In this document: in pieces, positions 5,086 to 5,184 of the stretch | How positions within the stretch are numbered: position 1 is the first letter of the stretch | Layout of the letters: every line of letters starts with the position of its first letter | Assembly: GCA_045536155.1 (NCBI GenBank) | Contig: JAZSMZ010000101.1 | Location: forward strand, 1 to 5,184 | Source of the DNA: JAZQNC01 sp045536155 | Lineage (GTDB): Bacteria; Bacillota; Clostridia; Oscillospirales; CAG-272 | Reading direction: 5' to 3' | Length of the DNA: 5,184 bases | Notes under the pieces: model-generated | Databases searched by the model: none | Seen by the model: only the letters and a program-made list of their open reading frames with translations | What the model was told of the DNA's origin: nothing | Made by a program: the position numbers and the translations under genes

Positions 5086-5184
5086 TTATGCTTCTGCTTC
5101 AGCCTTTGCGTCTGCGATGATCTTTGCTGCATTGGCGGCGGGAACCTCTTCGTAGCGAGCGAAGTAGAAGGTGAAGCTGCCCTT
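5086..5184 (-). CDS. fusA: Elongation factor G-like protein, last 32 codons (5' part beyond window edge)
   Basis: Only the C-terminal 32 residues are visible, ending at TAA 5088-5086. The stretch GSFTFYFARYEEVPAANAAK (residues 2-21 of the fragment) matches the end of EF-G domain V, where a final beta-strand is followed by a YEEVP motif and a helix. EF-G is the ribosomal translocation GTPase. The alanine- and glutamate-rich tail after the helix is not diagnostic. Some clostridia carry a second, divergent EF-G copy with a similar end, so whether this is the main fusA gene or a paralogue cannot be decided from this fragment. A strong terminator follows directly. Confidence 0.75.
   Translation of the reverse strand, partial: KGSFTFYFARYEEVPAANAAKIIADAKAEAEA

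Overview
The window looks like a piece of chromosome from a strictly anaerobic, low-to-middle G+C Firmicute, most likely an uncultured gut-type clostridium. That placement is an inference. It rests on the single-chain glycyl-tRNA synthetase, a citrate synthase of the Re type found in anaerobes, AAAGGA-like ribosome binding sites, and compact hairpin-plus-T-run terminators between AT-rich intergenic stretches. I see no phage genes, transposase, CRISPR array, tRNA or rRNA.

Left part, + strand (1-1683): the C-terminal 263 residues of glycyl-tRNA synthetase, then, 27 bases later and with no terminator between, an aldose 1-epimerase/LacX-like sugar mutarotase. The two are probably co-transcribed. 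A strong, probably bidirectional terminator (1729-1766) ends this unit and can also serve the convergent gene from the right.

Middle, - strand (1875-3246): a small RDD-family membrane protein, clearly A+T-richer than its neighbours and with a forced GTG start and its own good promoter, and upstream of it a 273-residue polytopic membrane protein that I cannot assign. Right part, - strand (3404-5184): a 480-residue DRE-TIM metallolyase, best read as Re-citrate synthase, with its own terminator and a regulated-looking promoter and leader; then a terminator and the last 32 codons of an elongation factor G-like protein. Each - strand gene therefore looks like its own transcription unit.

The gene content is mostly ordinary housekeeping. 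The non-coding signals are the more interesting part. Two copies of a bipartite element, ATCCCGATGCA-N13-CTAAAGGACAG, lie just after the stop codons of two unrelated genes on opposite strands. A perfect 11-bp dyad overlaps the -10 box of the Re-citrate synthase promoter, followed by a roughly 110-base leader with a second hairpin. I found no convincing new multi-gene system here.
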